Shown one piece after another: positions 15,015 through 23,246 of a stretch of 64,000 bases of DNA (positions within the stretch are counted from its first letter, which is position 1; each line of letters begins with the position of its first letter). The stretch is from the NCBI GenBank assembly GCA_945898215.1, contig CAMDHY010000003.1, positions 1 through 64,000 on the forward strand. The letters run 5' to 3'. The position numbers were made by a program, and so were the translations under genes. The notes below the pieces were generated by a model. The model was not told where the DNA came from. It did no database searches and saw only the letters and a list, made by a program, of their open reading frames with translations. This DNA is from Pseudoxanthobacter soli DSM 19599 (GTDB lineage: Bacteria > Pseudomonadota > Alphaproteobacteria > Rhizobiales > Segnochrobactraceae).

Positions 15015-15851
15015 ATGTTGTTCGTCCTGCCGTTTCCCGCCATCGACCCGGTGATCGTCGAGTTCGGGCCGTTCGCGCTGCGCTGGTACGCGCTCGCCTA
15101 TGTCGCCGGCATCCTGCTCGGCTGGTGGTACATGCGGGCGCTGGTGCGCACCGAGCGGCTGTGGGCGCCCGGCCAGCCGCGCCCGAGCCTCGCCGATGTC
15201 GACGACGTCGTCCTGTGGGCGACGCTCGGCATCGTGCTCGGCGGCCGGCTCGGCTACGTGCTGTTCTACAACCCGCTGTACTTCCTGCAGAACCCGGCGG
15301 AGATCCTGGTCCTCTGGGAGGGCGGCATGTCCTTCCACGGCGGCTTCCTCGGCGTCGTCCTCGCCGTCTGGCTGTTCTCCTGGCGACGGCACGTGCCGCT
15401 CGGTTCGCTGTCGGACATCGTCGCCGTCTCGACGCCGTTCGGGCTGCTGTTCGGGCGGCTCGCGAACTTCGTCAACGGCGAGCTGTGGGGCCGGCCGACC
15501 GACGTGCCGTGGGCGTTCGTCTTCCCCCGCGCCGGGCCGGAGCCGCGCCATCCGAGCCAGCTCTACGAGGCGGCGCTCGAGGGCCTCGTGCTCTTGCTCG
15601 TGCTGCGGCTGCTGACACACCGCTTCGGCATCCTGAAGCGCCCGTGGTTCGCCACCGGCGCCTTCGTCTGCGGTTACGGTCTCGCCCGCACCTTCGTCGA
15701 GTTCTTCCGCATGCCCGACGCCCACATCGGCTTCTTCGCCGGCTGGCTGACGATGGGCATGCTGCTGTCGGTGCCGATGATCGTCGTCGGCGCGGCCGCT
15801 ATGGCGTGGGCGGCGCGGCGGCCGGTGGTGGCGGCCGGCACGGCGCCGTGA
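15015..15851 (+). CDS. lgt: Prolipoprotein diacylglyceryl transferase
   Basis: An inner-membrane enzyme of 278 residues that moves diacylglycerol from phosphatidylglycerol to the lipobox Cys of prolipoproteins. The conserved HGGF motif appears in SFHGGFLGVVLAVW. The Lgt signature follows in GRLANFVNGELWGRPTDVPW, along with PRHPSQLYEAALEG. About seven membrane segments are visible. Its stop overlaps the GTG start of the next gene by four bases, so the lgt-midA-pgeF genes are probably coupled. Confidence 0.96.
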   Translation: MLFVLPFPAIDPVIVEFGPFALRWYALAYVAGILLGWWYMRALVRTERLWAPGQPRPSLADVDDVVLWATLGIVLGGRLGYVLFYNPLYFLQNPAEILVLWEGGMSFHGGFLGVVLAVWLFSWRRHVPLGSLSDIVAVSTPFGLLFGRLANFVNGELWGRPTDVPWAFVFPRAGPEPRHPSQLYEAALEGLVLLLVLRLLTHRFGILKRPWFATGAFVCGYGLARTFVEFFRMPDAHIGFFAGWLTMGMLLSVPMIVVGAAAMAWAARRPVVAAGTAP

Positions 15852-16942
15852 GCGGCGACACCCCGCTCGGCCGCCGCCTCGCCCGGCTGATCGCCGAGGC
15901 GGGGCCGATCACGGTGGCCGACTACATGGCCCACTGCCTCGGCGACCCCGAGCACGGCTACTACCTCGCCCGCGAGCCGTTCGGACCCGGAGGCGACTTC
16001 GTCACTGCGCCGGAGATCTCGCAGATGTTCGGCGAACTCCTCGGCGCCTGGATCGCCGAGGCCTGGCACGCCGCTGGCCGCCCGGCGGCGGTGCGCCTCG
16101 TCGAAATCGGCCCCGGCCGCGGCACGCTCGCCAGCGACATGCTGCGGACGCTGCGGCTGGTGCCCGAGCTAGTCGAGGCCGCGACGCTCCACCTCGTCGA
16201 GACGAGCCCGCGGCTGCGGGGCCTGCAGGCCGAGACGCTGGTCACCACTCCGGTCGCGGCGCACTGGCACGACCGGCTCGACGACGTGCCGGCGGGCTTC
16301 ACGCTCGCGGTGGCCAACGAGTTCTTCGACGCCCTGCCGGTGCGCCAGTTCGTCCGCACAGATGCCGCGTGGCAGGAGCGCGTCGTCGGGCTCGATGCCG
16401 ACGGCCGCCTCGCCTTCGGCCTCGGCCCGGGGGCTCTCGCCACCTGCGAACTGCCGCCACGGCTGCGCGAGGCGCCCGCGGGGTCGATCCTCGAGGTGTC
16501 GCCGGCCTCGATCGCGGTGATGCAGACGCTCGCCGGACGCATCGCCCGCGATGGCGGCGCCGCACTCGTCATCGACTACGGCCACGCCGAGACCGGCCTC
16601 GGCGAGACGCTGCAGGCGGTCGCCCGCCACGCCTACACCGATCCGCTCGCCGCCCCGGGCGAAGCCGATCTCACCGCCCACGTCGACTTCGCCGCGCTGG
16701 CGCGGGCGGCGCGCTCCGCCGGTGCCGTGGCGCACGGGCCGATCGGCCAGGGGGCGTTCCTGTCGGCCCTCGGCCTCGCACAGCGCGCCGCCCGGCTCTC
16801 CCGCGACGCCGATGCGGCAACCCGCGCGGCCATCGCCGCCGCGGCCGACCGCCTCGCGTCGACAGACCAGATGGGCACGCTGTTCAAGGTGCTGGCGGTG
16901 ACGCCGCAGGGCGCCGCACCGCCGCGCCCGTTCGCGGTTTGA
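15848..16942 (+). CDS. MidA/NDUFAF7-like SAM-dependent methyltransferase
   Basis: The 364-residue protein belongs to the MidA/NDUFAF7 family (DUF185). Marks are GPITVADYMAHCLGDPEHGY, GDFVTAPEISQMFGELLGAW, the SAM loop LVEIGPGRGTLASDML, ANEFFDALPVRQF and ALVIDYGHAE. The mitochondrial relative dimethylates an arginine of the complex I subunit NDUFS2, so a role in complex I assembly is a fair inference. GTG 15848 overlaps the lgt TGA (GTGA). The long open frame upstream of this GTG lies over ubiK and lgt and is not coding. Confidence 0.88.
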   Translation: MSGDTPLGRRLARLIAEAGPITVADYMAHCLGDPEHGYYLAREPFGPGGDFVTAPEISQMFGELLGAWIAEAWHAAGRPAAVRLVEIGPGRGTLASDMLRTLRLVPELVEAATLHLVETSPRLRGLQAETLVTTPVAAHWHDRLDDVPAGFTLAVANEFFDALPVRQFVRTDAAWQERVVGLDADGRLAFGLGPGALATCELPPRLREAPAGSILEVSPASIAVMQTLAGRIARDGGAALVIDYGHAETGLGETLQAVARHAYTDPLAAPGEADLTAHVDFAALARAARSAGAVAHGPIGQGAFLSALGLAQRAARLSRDADAATRAAIAAAADRLASTDQMGTLFKVLAVTPQGAAPPRPFAV

Positions 16943-17024
16943 CAGTGCCGCCGGCGCCACCCACCTTCGACGGACCCGCCGAATCCCTCGGCCCGCGCTT
17001 TCTCCGACAGGTTTCCGGACGCCG

Positions 17025-17792
17025 ATGATCCGTGCCCCCGCTTTCGACGCGATGCCCGCCGTCCGCCACGCCTTCTTCACCCGCGAGGGCGGCGTCTCCG
17101 ACGGGGTCTATGCGAGCCTCAATGTCGGGCTCGGCTCGTCGGACCGGCCGGAGAACGTCCACGAGAACCGCGCCCGCGTCGCCCGCGCCCTCGGTGTCGC
17201 GCCGTCGGCGCTGGCGCTGCCCTACCAGGTGCACTCGCCGGACGCGGTGGTGGTGAAGGCGCCGTGGGGCGAGGGCGAGCGGCCGCGCGTCGACGCCGTC
17301 GTCACCGACGTGCCGGGCCTCGCCATGGCGGTGACCACCGCCGACTGCACGCCGGTACTGTTCGCCGACCCGGTCGCCGGCGTCGTCGGTGCGGCCCACG
17401 CCGGCTGGCGCGGCGCCCTGCGCGGCGTGCTCGAATCGACTATCGCGGCGATGGAAGGCCTCGGCGCCGGGCGCGCGCGCATCGTCGCCGTCATCGGCCC
17501 GACGATCTCCGCCGACGCCTACGAGGTCGGGCCGGAGTTCGTCGCCCGCTTTCTCGAGGAGGACGCCGACAGCGCCCCGTTCTTCGTGCGGGCCGAGCGG
17601 GTGGGCCATTCGATGTTCGACCTGCCCGGCTACGTGGCGATGCGGCTCGGGAAGGCCGGTCTCGGCGGGGTCGAGGATCTCGGCCTCTGCACCTATCACG
17701 ACGAGGCGCGGTTCTTCTCCTATCGCCGCATGACGCACCGCGGCGAGCCGGACTATGGCCGGCTGGTGGCCGCCATCGCGCTTACGCGGTAG
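17025..17792 (+). CDS. pgeF: Peptidoglycan editing factor PgeF (laccase-domain, DUF152)
   Basis: This is a 255-residue DUF152 protein. The metal-site residues are in LPYQVHSPDAV (His), TTADCTPVLF (Cys) and GAAHAGWRGALRGVLE (His). FFTREGGVSDGVYASLNVG is the typical opening and RRMTHRGEPDYGRL the typical end. PgeF removes wrongly incorporated amino acids from peptidoglycan precursors; family members also have purine nucleoside phosphorylase or laccase activity. It follows midA, as is usual in Rhizobiales. Confidence 0.93.
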   Translation: MIRAPAFDAMPAVRHAFFTREGGVSDGVYASLNVGLGSSDRPENVHENRARVARALGVAPSALALPYQVHSPDAVVVKAPWGEGERPRVDAVVTDVPGLAMAVTTADCTPVLFADPVAGVVGAAHAGWRGALRGVLESTIAAMEGLGAGRARIVAVIGPTISADAYEVGPEFVARFLEEDADSAPFFVRAERVGHSMFDLPGYVAMRLGKAGLGGVEDLGLCTYHDEARFFSYRRMTHRGEPDYGRLVAAIALTR

Positions 17793-17798
17793 CCGCCA

Positions 17799-18296
17799 TC
17801 AGCCGCCGAGCACTCGCTCCATGAAGAGGAGGTCGAGCCAGCGGCCAAACTTGCGGCCGACCTGATGCAGCACACCAGCGCGGACGAAGCCGAGTGATTC
17901 GTGCAGACGGATCGATGCCGTGTTCTCCGCCTCGATGCCGCCGACCATCACGTGCACGCCGGCCCGCTCCGCTGCGGTGACCGTCGCCGCCAGTAGCAGC
18001 CGCCCGAGGCCGGCGCCTCGCCGTGCCGCGTCGACATAGACCGAGTGCTCAACGGTGTGCCGGTAGCCGTCAAAGGCGCGGAAGTCGCCGTAGGATGCGT
18101 AGCCGGCGACGCAGCCGTCCCACTCCGCGACCAACACCGGAAAGCCGCGCCGCGTCCGTTCGGCGAACCAGACGCGGCGATTGTCGAGATCGACCGGCGT
18201 CTCGTTCCAGATCGCCGTCGTATGCAGGACGGCGTCGTTATAGATCGCCACGATGGCGGCGAGGTCCGCTTCTGTGGCGGGTCGGACTGTGGGCAT
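17799..18296 (-). CDS. GNAT acetyltransferase of the phosphinothricin acetyltransferase type
   Basis: A protein of 165 residues beginning MPTVRPATEADLAAIVAIYN. It contains the acetyl-CoA loop RRGAGLGRLLLAATVTAAE, SVYVDAARRG, and the late ENTASIRLHESLGFVRAGVL motif. VLHTTAIWNETPVDLDNRRVWF is typical of the Pat/Bar subgroup. It probably acetylates a small amine (methionine sulfoximine, phosphinothricin or a related natural compound). The start was set at the ATG of 18296, where the domain begins. It is convergent with pgeF. Confidence 0.88.
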   Translation of the reverse strand: MPTVRPATEADLAAIVAIYNDAVLHTTAIWNETPVDLDNRRVWFAERTRRGFPVLVAEWDGCVAGYASYGDFRAFDGYRHTVEHSVYVDAARRGAGLGRLLLAATVTAAERAGVHVMVGGIEAENTASIRLHESLGFVRAGVLHQVGRKFGRWLDLLFMERVLGG

Positions 18297-18437
18297 CGCA
18301 GCGGCTCCGATGATCCATGCGGACGTCGACTCTTGCGCGGCATCGATCGCTAAACACGCCGTTCGCAATTTCGTCACATTATGACCGTTGGATGACGCTT
18401 ACGCGTCGGGGGCGCGTGCTGGAGCGAGGCCCTGTCG

Positions 18438-19091
18438 ATGACGGCGAGACTGCTGGCGCGTGCCCCCGATTTCCGCGTCGATACGCTGACGCGCCGAAGG
18501 CTTGTTGTCCTGCTCACCGTGATTGCCGCGGCGGTCATGGTTTGCCTAGCGGTCGCCAGCCTCGCCGATGCCGATTTCGTTGCCATGTTCCAGGAGAATG
18601 GCCCCGTCGAGGCCGTTCAAGCCGCCCTCTACGGTCTTGCCGCACTCGCCTTCTTCGGCGCGGCGGCGGCGATGCAGGAGCGGTTGCACCGGCTCGCTTT
18701 CGTCGGCCTCGGCCTGTTCGTCGCCTCGCTGATGCTGCGCGAGCTCGACTTCACGCACTCCGATGCGCCGTCGCTGGTGCTCTTGTTCAACAGCCGCGGC
18801 ACCATCGCGGTGATGATCCTCGTCTGGCTCGCCTTCGCCGCCTTGTCGTTGCGCGATCCCCTCGGCCTGATGGCGGCGGGCCTGCGGTGGGCGACCGGGC
18901 GCGGCGGCCGGCCCTTGCTGGTCGCGGCGGCGCTGCTCCTTCTCGGTTCGCTCTTCGACCACCATTACCTGCCGCTCGGCCGCACCATCGACCTCGTCGG
19001 CGAGGAGGTGCTCGAGCTCGTCGCGGCTGTGCTGGTGCTGGTGTCGGCCCTGGCGGCGATCCAGGTCTCCCGCGCCGCCACAGCGGCCTGA
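18438..19091 (+). CDS. Multi-spanning membrane protein of unknown function
   Basis: The 217-residue protein has about six hydrophobic segments, beginning with VVLLTVIAAAVMVCLAVASL and ending with LELVAAVLVLVSALAAIQV. A conserved-looking polar patch LRELDFTHSDAP sits between segments three and four, and a DHHYLPLGRTIDLVGEEVLE patch before the last. No family is recognised. The ATG at 18438 is a plausible start after GAGCGAGG. Codon use matches the neighbours. Confidence 0.6.
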   Translation: MTARLLARAPDFRVDTLTRRRLVVLLTVIAAAVMVCLAVASLADADFVAMFQENGPVEAVQAALYGLAALAFFGAAAAMQERLHRLAFVGLGLFVASLMLRELDFTHSDAPSLVLLFNSRGTIAVMILVWLAFAALSLRDPLGLMAAGLRWATGRGGRPLLVAAALLLLGSLFDHHYLPLGRTIDLVGEEVLELVAAVLVLVSALAAIQVSRAATAA

Positions 19092-19241
19092 CGCCGTCGC
19101 GCCGACACACCCCGACCTCGCGCCGCGCCGCCGCCGATCCTCATCGGGGTGCCGGCCGCACACGTCCTCCGCAGCGTGTCGCGCGGCGTTGCCGACCCCG
19201 ACCCGATCGCCTAGGGTCCGGCCGCCTGCGAGGAGACCGCC

Positions 19242-20012
19242 GTGAGCCTGATCATCGAGGAGACGCCGCGCCCCGGCGTCGTCCTGCTCCGCCTCAACCG
19301 TCCCGATGCCCTGAACGCCCTCAACATGGAGATCCGGCGCGAGCTCGCCGACATCCTCGCCCGCCTCGTCGATGATCCCGCGGTCCGCGTCGTCGTCGTC
19401 ACCGGCGACGACAAGGCGTTCGCAGCCGGGGCCGACATCAAGGCGATGGCCGAGGCCTCGCCGACGGAGATGCACCGGCGCGGCCTGCACCGGCTGTGGG
19501 CGGCGGTGGCGGAGTTCCGCAAGCCGATGATCGCCGCCGTCCGCGGCTTCGCCCTCGGCGGCGGCTGCGAGCTCGCGCTGCACGCCGACATCATCGTCGC
19601 CGGCAGAAGTGCCAAGTTCGGGCTGCCGGAGGTGCGGGTCGGCATCATGCCGGGCGCTGGTGGCACGCAGCGGCTGGTGCGCGCCGTCGGCAAGTACAAG
19701 GCGATGCGGATGCTGATGACCGGCGAGCCGATCGACGGCGAGACCGCCGAACGCTGGGGGCTCGCGAGCGAGGTCGTCGACGACGATGCCGTGCTCGAGC
19801 GCGCGCTCGCGATCGCCGAGCGCATCGCCGCCGGCCCGGCGGTGGCGCTCGAGCACATCAAGGAGACGGTGCTGCTCGGCGCCGACCTGCCCCTGCAGTC
19901 GGCCCTGGCGCTTGAGCGGCGGTCGTTCCAGCTCCTGTTCGACACCGACGACCAGCGCGAGGGCATGGCCGCCTTCATCGAGCGGCGCAAGCCGGCCTTC
20001 AAGGGCGAGTGA
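19242..20012 (+). CDS. Enoyl-CoA hydratase/isomerase (crotonase family)
   Basis: This is a 256-residue crotonase that hydrates 2-enoyl-CoA in fatty-acid or aromatic-acid degradation. AFAAGADIKAMAEA gives the first oxyanion loop, FALGGGCELALHADI the second with a Glu, and PEVRVGIMPGAGGTQRL the second catalytic region. The GTG start follows AGGAG (GCGAGGAGACC). It is 6 bp before a 3-hydroxyacyl-CoA dehydrogenase, a classic pairing of successive beta-oxidation steps; the substrate could be phenylacetyl-CoA-derived or a fatty acyl-CoA. Confidence 0.9.
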   Translation: MSLIIEETPRPGVVLLRLNRPDALNALNMEIRRELADILARLVDDPAVRVVVVTGDDKAFAAGADIKAMAEASPTEMHRRGLHRLWAAVAEFRKPMIAAVRGFALGGGCELALHADIIVAGRSAKFGLPEVRVGIMPGAGGTQRLVRAVGKYKAMRMLMTGEPIDGETAERWGLASEVVDDDAVLERALAIAERIAAGPAVALEHIKETVLLGADLPLQSALALERRSFQLLFDTDDQREGMAAFIERRKPAFKGE

Positions 20013-20018
20013 GGCAAG

Positions 20019-21581
20019 GTGAGTGACGCAACCGTGAGCGGGACGAGCCCGATGAGCGACAGCGGACCGGCCGTCATCGGCGTCGTCGGGGCCGGTGCGA
20101 TGGGCGCCGGCATCGTGCAGTGGGCGGCCGAGGCCGGCCACACGGTGATCGCCTTCGACGCCCGCCCCGGCGCCGTGGCGGTGGCGAAGGAGAAGCTCGC
20201 CGACCTGTTCGACCGCATCGTCGCCAAGGGGCGGATGACGGCCGAGGCGGCCGGCGCGGCGCTCGCCCGCATCACCCCGGCCGAGACGCTCGCCGACTTC
20301 GCCCGCGCCGACGTGGTGATCGAGGCGATCGTCGAGGACCTCGAGGCGAAGCGCGCCCTCTTCCGCGACCTCGAGGAGATCGTGCGGCCCGACGCGGTCC
20401 TCGCCACCAACACCTCGTCCTTGTCGGTGACGGCGGTCGCCGCAGCCACCCGCCGGCCGGAGCGGGTCGCCGGGCTGCATTTCTTCAACCCCGTGCCGCT
20501 GATGAAGGTGGTCGAGGTGATCCCCGGCCTGCGCACCGCCCCCGCGGTGACGGAAACGCTCGCCGCCCTCGTCGCCGCCACCGGCCACCGGGCGGTGGTG
20601 TGCCGCGACACGCCGGGCTTCCTCGTCAACCACGCCGGCCGCGCCTTCTCCACCGAGGGGCTGAAGATCGTCCAGGACGGCATCGGCGAACCGGCCGACG
20701 TCGACCGGGTGATGACCGAGGCGGCGGGCTTCCGCATGGGCCCGTTCGAGCTCTTCGACTTGACCGGCCTCGACGTCTCGAACCGGGTGATGGACGAGAT
20801 CTACGGCCAGTTCTACCAAGAGCCGCGCTACCGCCCGTCGCCGATCACCGGCCGCCGCGTCGCCGGCGGGCTGTTCGGCCGCAAGAGCGGCGAGGGCTTC
20901 TATCGCTACGACGACGGCCGCAAAGTCGCCCCCGCCGAGATCGCCCCGCCCGAGGGGCCGGCGCCCGTGGTCTGGGTCGGCGCCGTCGCCGCGGATGTCC
21001 GCGACACCCTCGTCGCGGCGCTCGCCGACGGGGGCACGACGATCTCCGCCGAGGCCACCGCACCCGCCGACGCTGCGATCGTCGTCACGCCGCTCGGCCT
21101 CGACACCACGCACGCCGCGCTCGCCGCCGGGCTCGACCCGCGGCGAACGGTGGCGCTCGACCCGCTGTTCCCGGCCGCCTTCGCGAGCGGCGGGCGGGTG
21201 ACGCTGATGAAGAGCCCGGCGACGGATGCCGGCGTCGCGGACGGCGTGCATCGCGCGCTCCTCGCCGCCGGCCGCATGGTGACCCGCATCGCCGACAGCC
21301 CCGGATTCATTGCCCAGCGCATGCTGGCGATGGTGGTGGCGACGGCGTGCGAGATCGCCCAGCAGCAGATCGCCACGCCCGCCGACATCGACGCGGCCGT
21401 CCGGCTCGGCCTCGGCTATCCGCAGGGACCGCTCGCCCTCGGCGACGCCATCGGCCCGGCTCGCATCCTCGAAATCCTGTCGGCGATGCACACGTTGACC
21501 GGGGATCCGCGCTATCGTCCGCCGCTGTGGCTGCGCCGCCGGGCGGCGCTCGGGCTGTCACTGGCGACGCAAGACCGCTGA
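20019..21581 (+). CDS. 3-hydroxyacyl-CoA dehydrogenase (two C-terminal domains, PaaH-like)
   Basis: The 520-residue NAD-dependent dehydrogenase has an N-terminal Rossmann domain (IGVVGAGAMGAGIVQWAAEAG), LATNTSSLSVTAVAAATRRPER and GLHFFNPVPLMKVVEVI. Two copies of the HCDH C-terminal domain follow, the first at GFLVNHAGRAF and the second at GFIAQRMLAMVVATACE...DAAVRLGLGYPQGPL. This double architecture is the PaaH/PRK08268 type used in phenylacetate and acyl-CoA degradation. The start could be GTG 20019 or ATG 20052; both precede the Rossmann motif. Confidence 0.9.
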   Translation: MSDATVSGTSPMSDSGPAVIGVVGAGAMGAGIVQWAAEAGHTVIAFDARPGAVAVAKEKLADLFDRIVAKGRMTAEAAGAALARITPAETLADFARADVVIEAIVEDLEAKRALFRDLEEIVRPDAVLATNTSSLSVTAVAAATRRPERVAGLHFFNPVPLMKVVEVIPGLRTAPAVTETLAALVAATGHRAVVCRDTPGFLVNHAGRAFSTEGLKIVQDGIGEPADVDRVMTEAAGFRMGPFELFDLTGLDVSNRVMDEIYGQFYQEPRYRPSPITGRRVAGGLFGRKSGEGFYRYDDGRKVAPAEIAPPEGPAPVVWVGAVAADVRDTLVAALADGGTTISAEATAPADAAIVVTPLGLDTTHAALAAGLDPRRTVALDPLFPAAFASGGRVTLMKSPATDAGVADGVHRALLAAGRMVTRIADSPGFIAQRMLAMVVATACEIAQQQIATPADIDAAVRLGLGYPQGPLALGDAIGPARILEILSAMHTLTGDPRYRPPLWLRRRAALGLSLATQDR

Positions 21582-21778
21582 CGGTTGCCGCTGACGGCTG
21601 CGGTTCTCCGGCGGCGGCGGTTGAAAGCGCCCTCGGCTTGACCAATGTCAAGGACAGGGCAGCGTCCGGTCCGGAAGGATCGGCGCCACCGGCCGCCTCG
21701 GCCCGCTCCCGGCCAACGGACCCCGGCGCGACTTTGGCCCCGGTCCCCTTGGGCCCAACGACAGGGATCACCCGCGCG

Positions 21779-22150
21779 ATGTCAGAGCTGAAGAAGATCC
21801 GCCTCAATCTCGCCCGCACGCGCGAGTTCCCGAACGGCTCCAACCGGCACGGCTACGAGTTCGCCGCCCCGCTCGATGCAGAGGGCCACATCGACGTCGA
21901 GGGCTGGAAGCGGCTGCGCGCCAACTGCCGTGTCCGACGCTTCTGGGCCGACGAGCAGGAAGACCTCGGCCACCTCGTGCACCGGCCGGGCGGCAGCTGG
22001 GCCTTCCGCTACGACATCGCCGGCGACGAGGACGACGAGGCCGGCTACCGCCTCGGCGACCACGCCTTCGTGCCGGGCGAGTACGTCTCGATCCGCGACG
22101 AGGACGGCGACCTGCACACCTTCCAGGTCGTCACCGTCACGGAGCCCTGA
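21779..22150 (+). CDS. Conserved-looking hypothetical protein (123 residues)
   Basis: An acidic soluble protein beginning MSELKKIRLNLARTREFPNG, with GYEFAAPLDAEGHIDVEGW, RRFWADEQEDLGHLVHR and PGEYVSIRDEDGDLHTFQVV. It has no signal peptide or membrane segment. The regular strand pattern and the RDEDGDLHTF end suggest a small beta-rich domain. I do not recognise a characterised family. It is preceded by a 198-bp gap and followed by a strong hairpin, so it is probably monocistronic. Confidence 0.65.
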   Translation: MSELKKIRLNLARTREFPNGSNRHGYEFAAPLDAEGHIDVEGWKRLRANCRVRRFWADEQEDLGHLVHRPGGSWAFRYDIAGDEDDEAGYRLGDHAFVPGEYVSIRDEDGDLHTFQVVTVTEP

Positions 22151-22160
22151 CCGCCATCGT

Positions 22161-22190
22161 TAGCCGGCATTCCTGTGGAATAGCCGGCTA
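22161..22190. terminator. Strong stem-loop between convergent genes
   Basis: TAGCCGGC/GCCGGCTA plus ATTCC/GGAAT form a 13-bp stem with one bulged A and a TGT loop. It lies between the 123-residue gene and the convergent universal stress gene, and is likely a bidirectional terminator despite no T-run. Confidence 0.6.
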
Positions 22191-22233
22191 GCGATCCACC
22201 CTCAGCTTGAGAATGCCGCCACCGCCCCGGCGC

Positions 22234-23079
22234 TCAATGCGCCATCAGCACCGGCACGGTCATCGTCTCCAGAATGTCCCGCGTCGTGCCGCCGAGCACG
22301 AACTGGCGGAAGCGGGAGTGCCCGTAGGCGCCCATCACCAGCATGTCGAAGCCCTCGTCGCTGACGACGTTAAGCATTGCGGCAGCGACGTCGCGCTCGA
22401 CCGGGGGCACGCGGAGGATCGTCACCGACAGGCCGTGGCGGGCGAGGAAGAGGGCGAGGTCGGCGCCGGGCTCGCCGACGAAGCGGCTGCCGTCGTCGAC
22501 GACGATCACCGATACGCTCTCGGCCGCCGCCAGGAACGGCATCGCCCCGCGGACGGAGCGGCCGGCCGGCCGGCCGCCGTCCCACGCGACCGCGATCTTC
22601 GCGCCGCGGTGCTGCCCGCTGGCGATGTAGGGCACCACCAGCGTCGGTGCCCCGGCCGAGAACAACAGCGTCTCGATGACGGCGCGACGATCCCCTTCCG
22701 GCCGCTCGGGATCTTCCTGACCGACGATGGCGACGTCGCAGAGCCGCGCGCGGGCGGCGAGCTCCTCGAACTCGCCCTCGCCGCCGTCGAAACGGGCCGC
22801 CTCGAATGCGACGCCGGCGGCGGACGCCATGGCATCGAACGCCTTCATCGCCTCCCGCGCCGGCTGCTCGGCGCTGGCGCGGATATCGGCGAGCACGCTC
22901 GCCGGAATGCCGCCGCCGACGACCGAGGGAGTCAGATAGTCGAACACCGGCACGAGGCCGGTAAGGTGCGCGCCCGTCTGGGTGGCGAGGTCGATCGCGT
23001 GCGCGGTGGCGGGGCGCCGGCCGGCGAGGTCGACCACCGTCAGGATGTCCCGGATCGCTGCTGGCTTGCCGTGGGTCAT
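22234..23079 (-). CDS. Tandem universal stress protein
   Basis: A cytoplasmic protein of 281 residues with two UspA-like halves. The first opens IRDILTVVDLAGRRPATAHAI. The second opens IAVAWDGGRPAGRSVRGAM and ends with DMLVMGAYGHSRFRQFVLGG and TMTVPVLMAH. The G-x2-G-x9-G(S/T) type ATP loop is recognisable in the second half (MGAYGHSRFRQFVLGGTTRD). Tandem Usp proteins respond to stress and growth arrest. It sits alone on the minus strand. Confidence 0.88.
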   Translation of the reverse strand: MTHGKPAAIRDILTVVDLAGRRPATAHAIDLATQTGAHLTGLVPVFDYLTPSVVGGGIPASVLADIRASAEQPAREAMKAFDAMASAAGVAFEAARFDGGEGEFEELAARARLCDVAIVGQEDPERPEGDRRAVIETLLFSAGAPTLVVPYIASGQHRGAKIAVAWDGGRPAGRSVRGAMPFLAAAESVSVIVVDDGSRFVGEPGADLALFLARHGLSVTILRVPPVERDVAAAMLNVVSDEGFDMLVMGAYGHSRFRQFVLGGTTRDILETMTVPVLMAH

Positions 23080-23246
23080 GGCTGCCGTCCTTCCAAGTCT
23101 TGCGCGGGTCCGCGCCCGTCCGCCCGCGGCCGTGGCCGCCCGTCACGGCAGCGGAGCACGGCGCCGCCGCCGCCGCCTTGCGCCACGTCAACTGGCGCGG
23201 CGGCCGGGCCCGTGGGGAGACCGGCGGATGACGGCGGCGCGGCGGT

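Noticed and set aside
15848-16942. 755-residue reading of the midA frame starting at 14675
   Set aside because: The upstream part lies over ubiK and lgt in other frames and has no midA-like sequence. The family N-terminus begins at the GTG overlapping the lgt stop.
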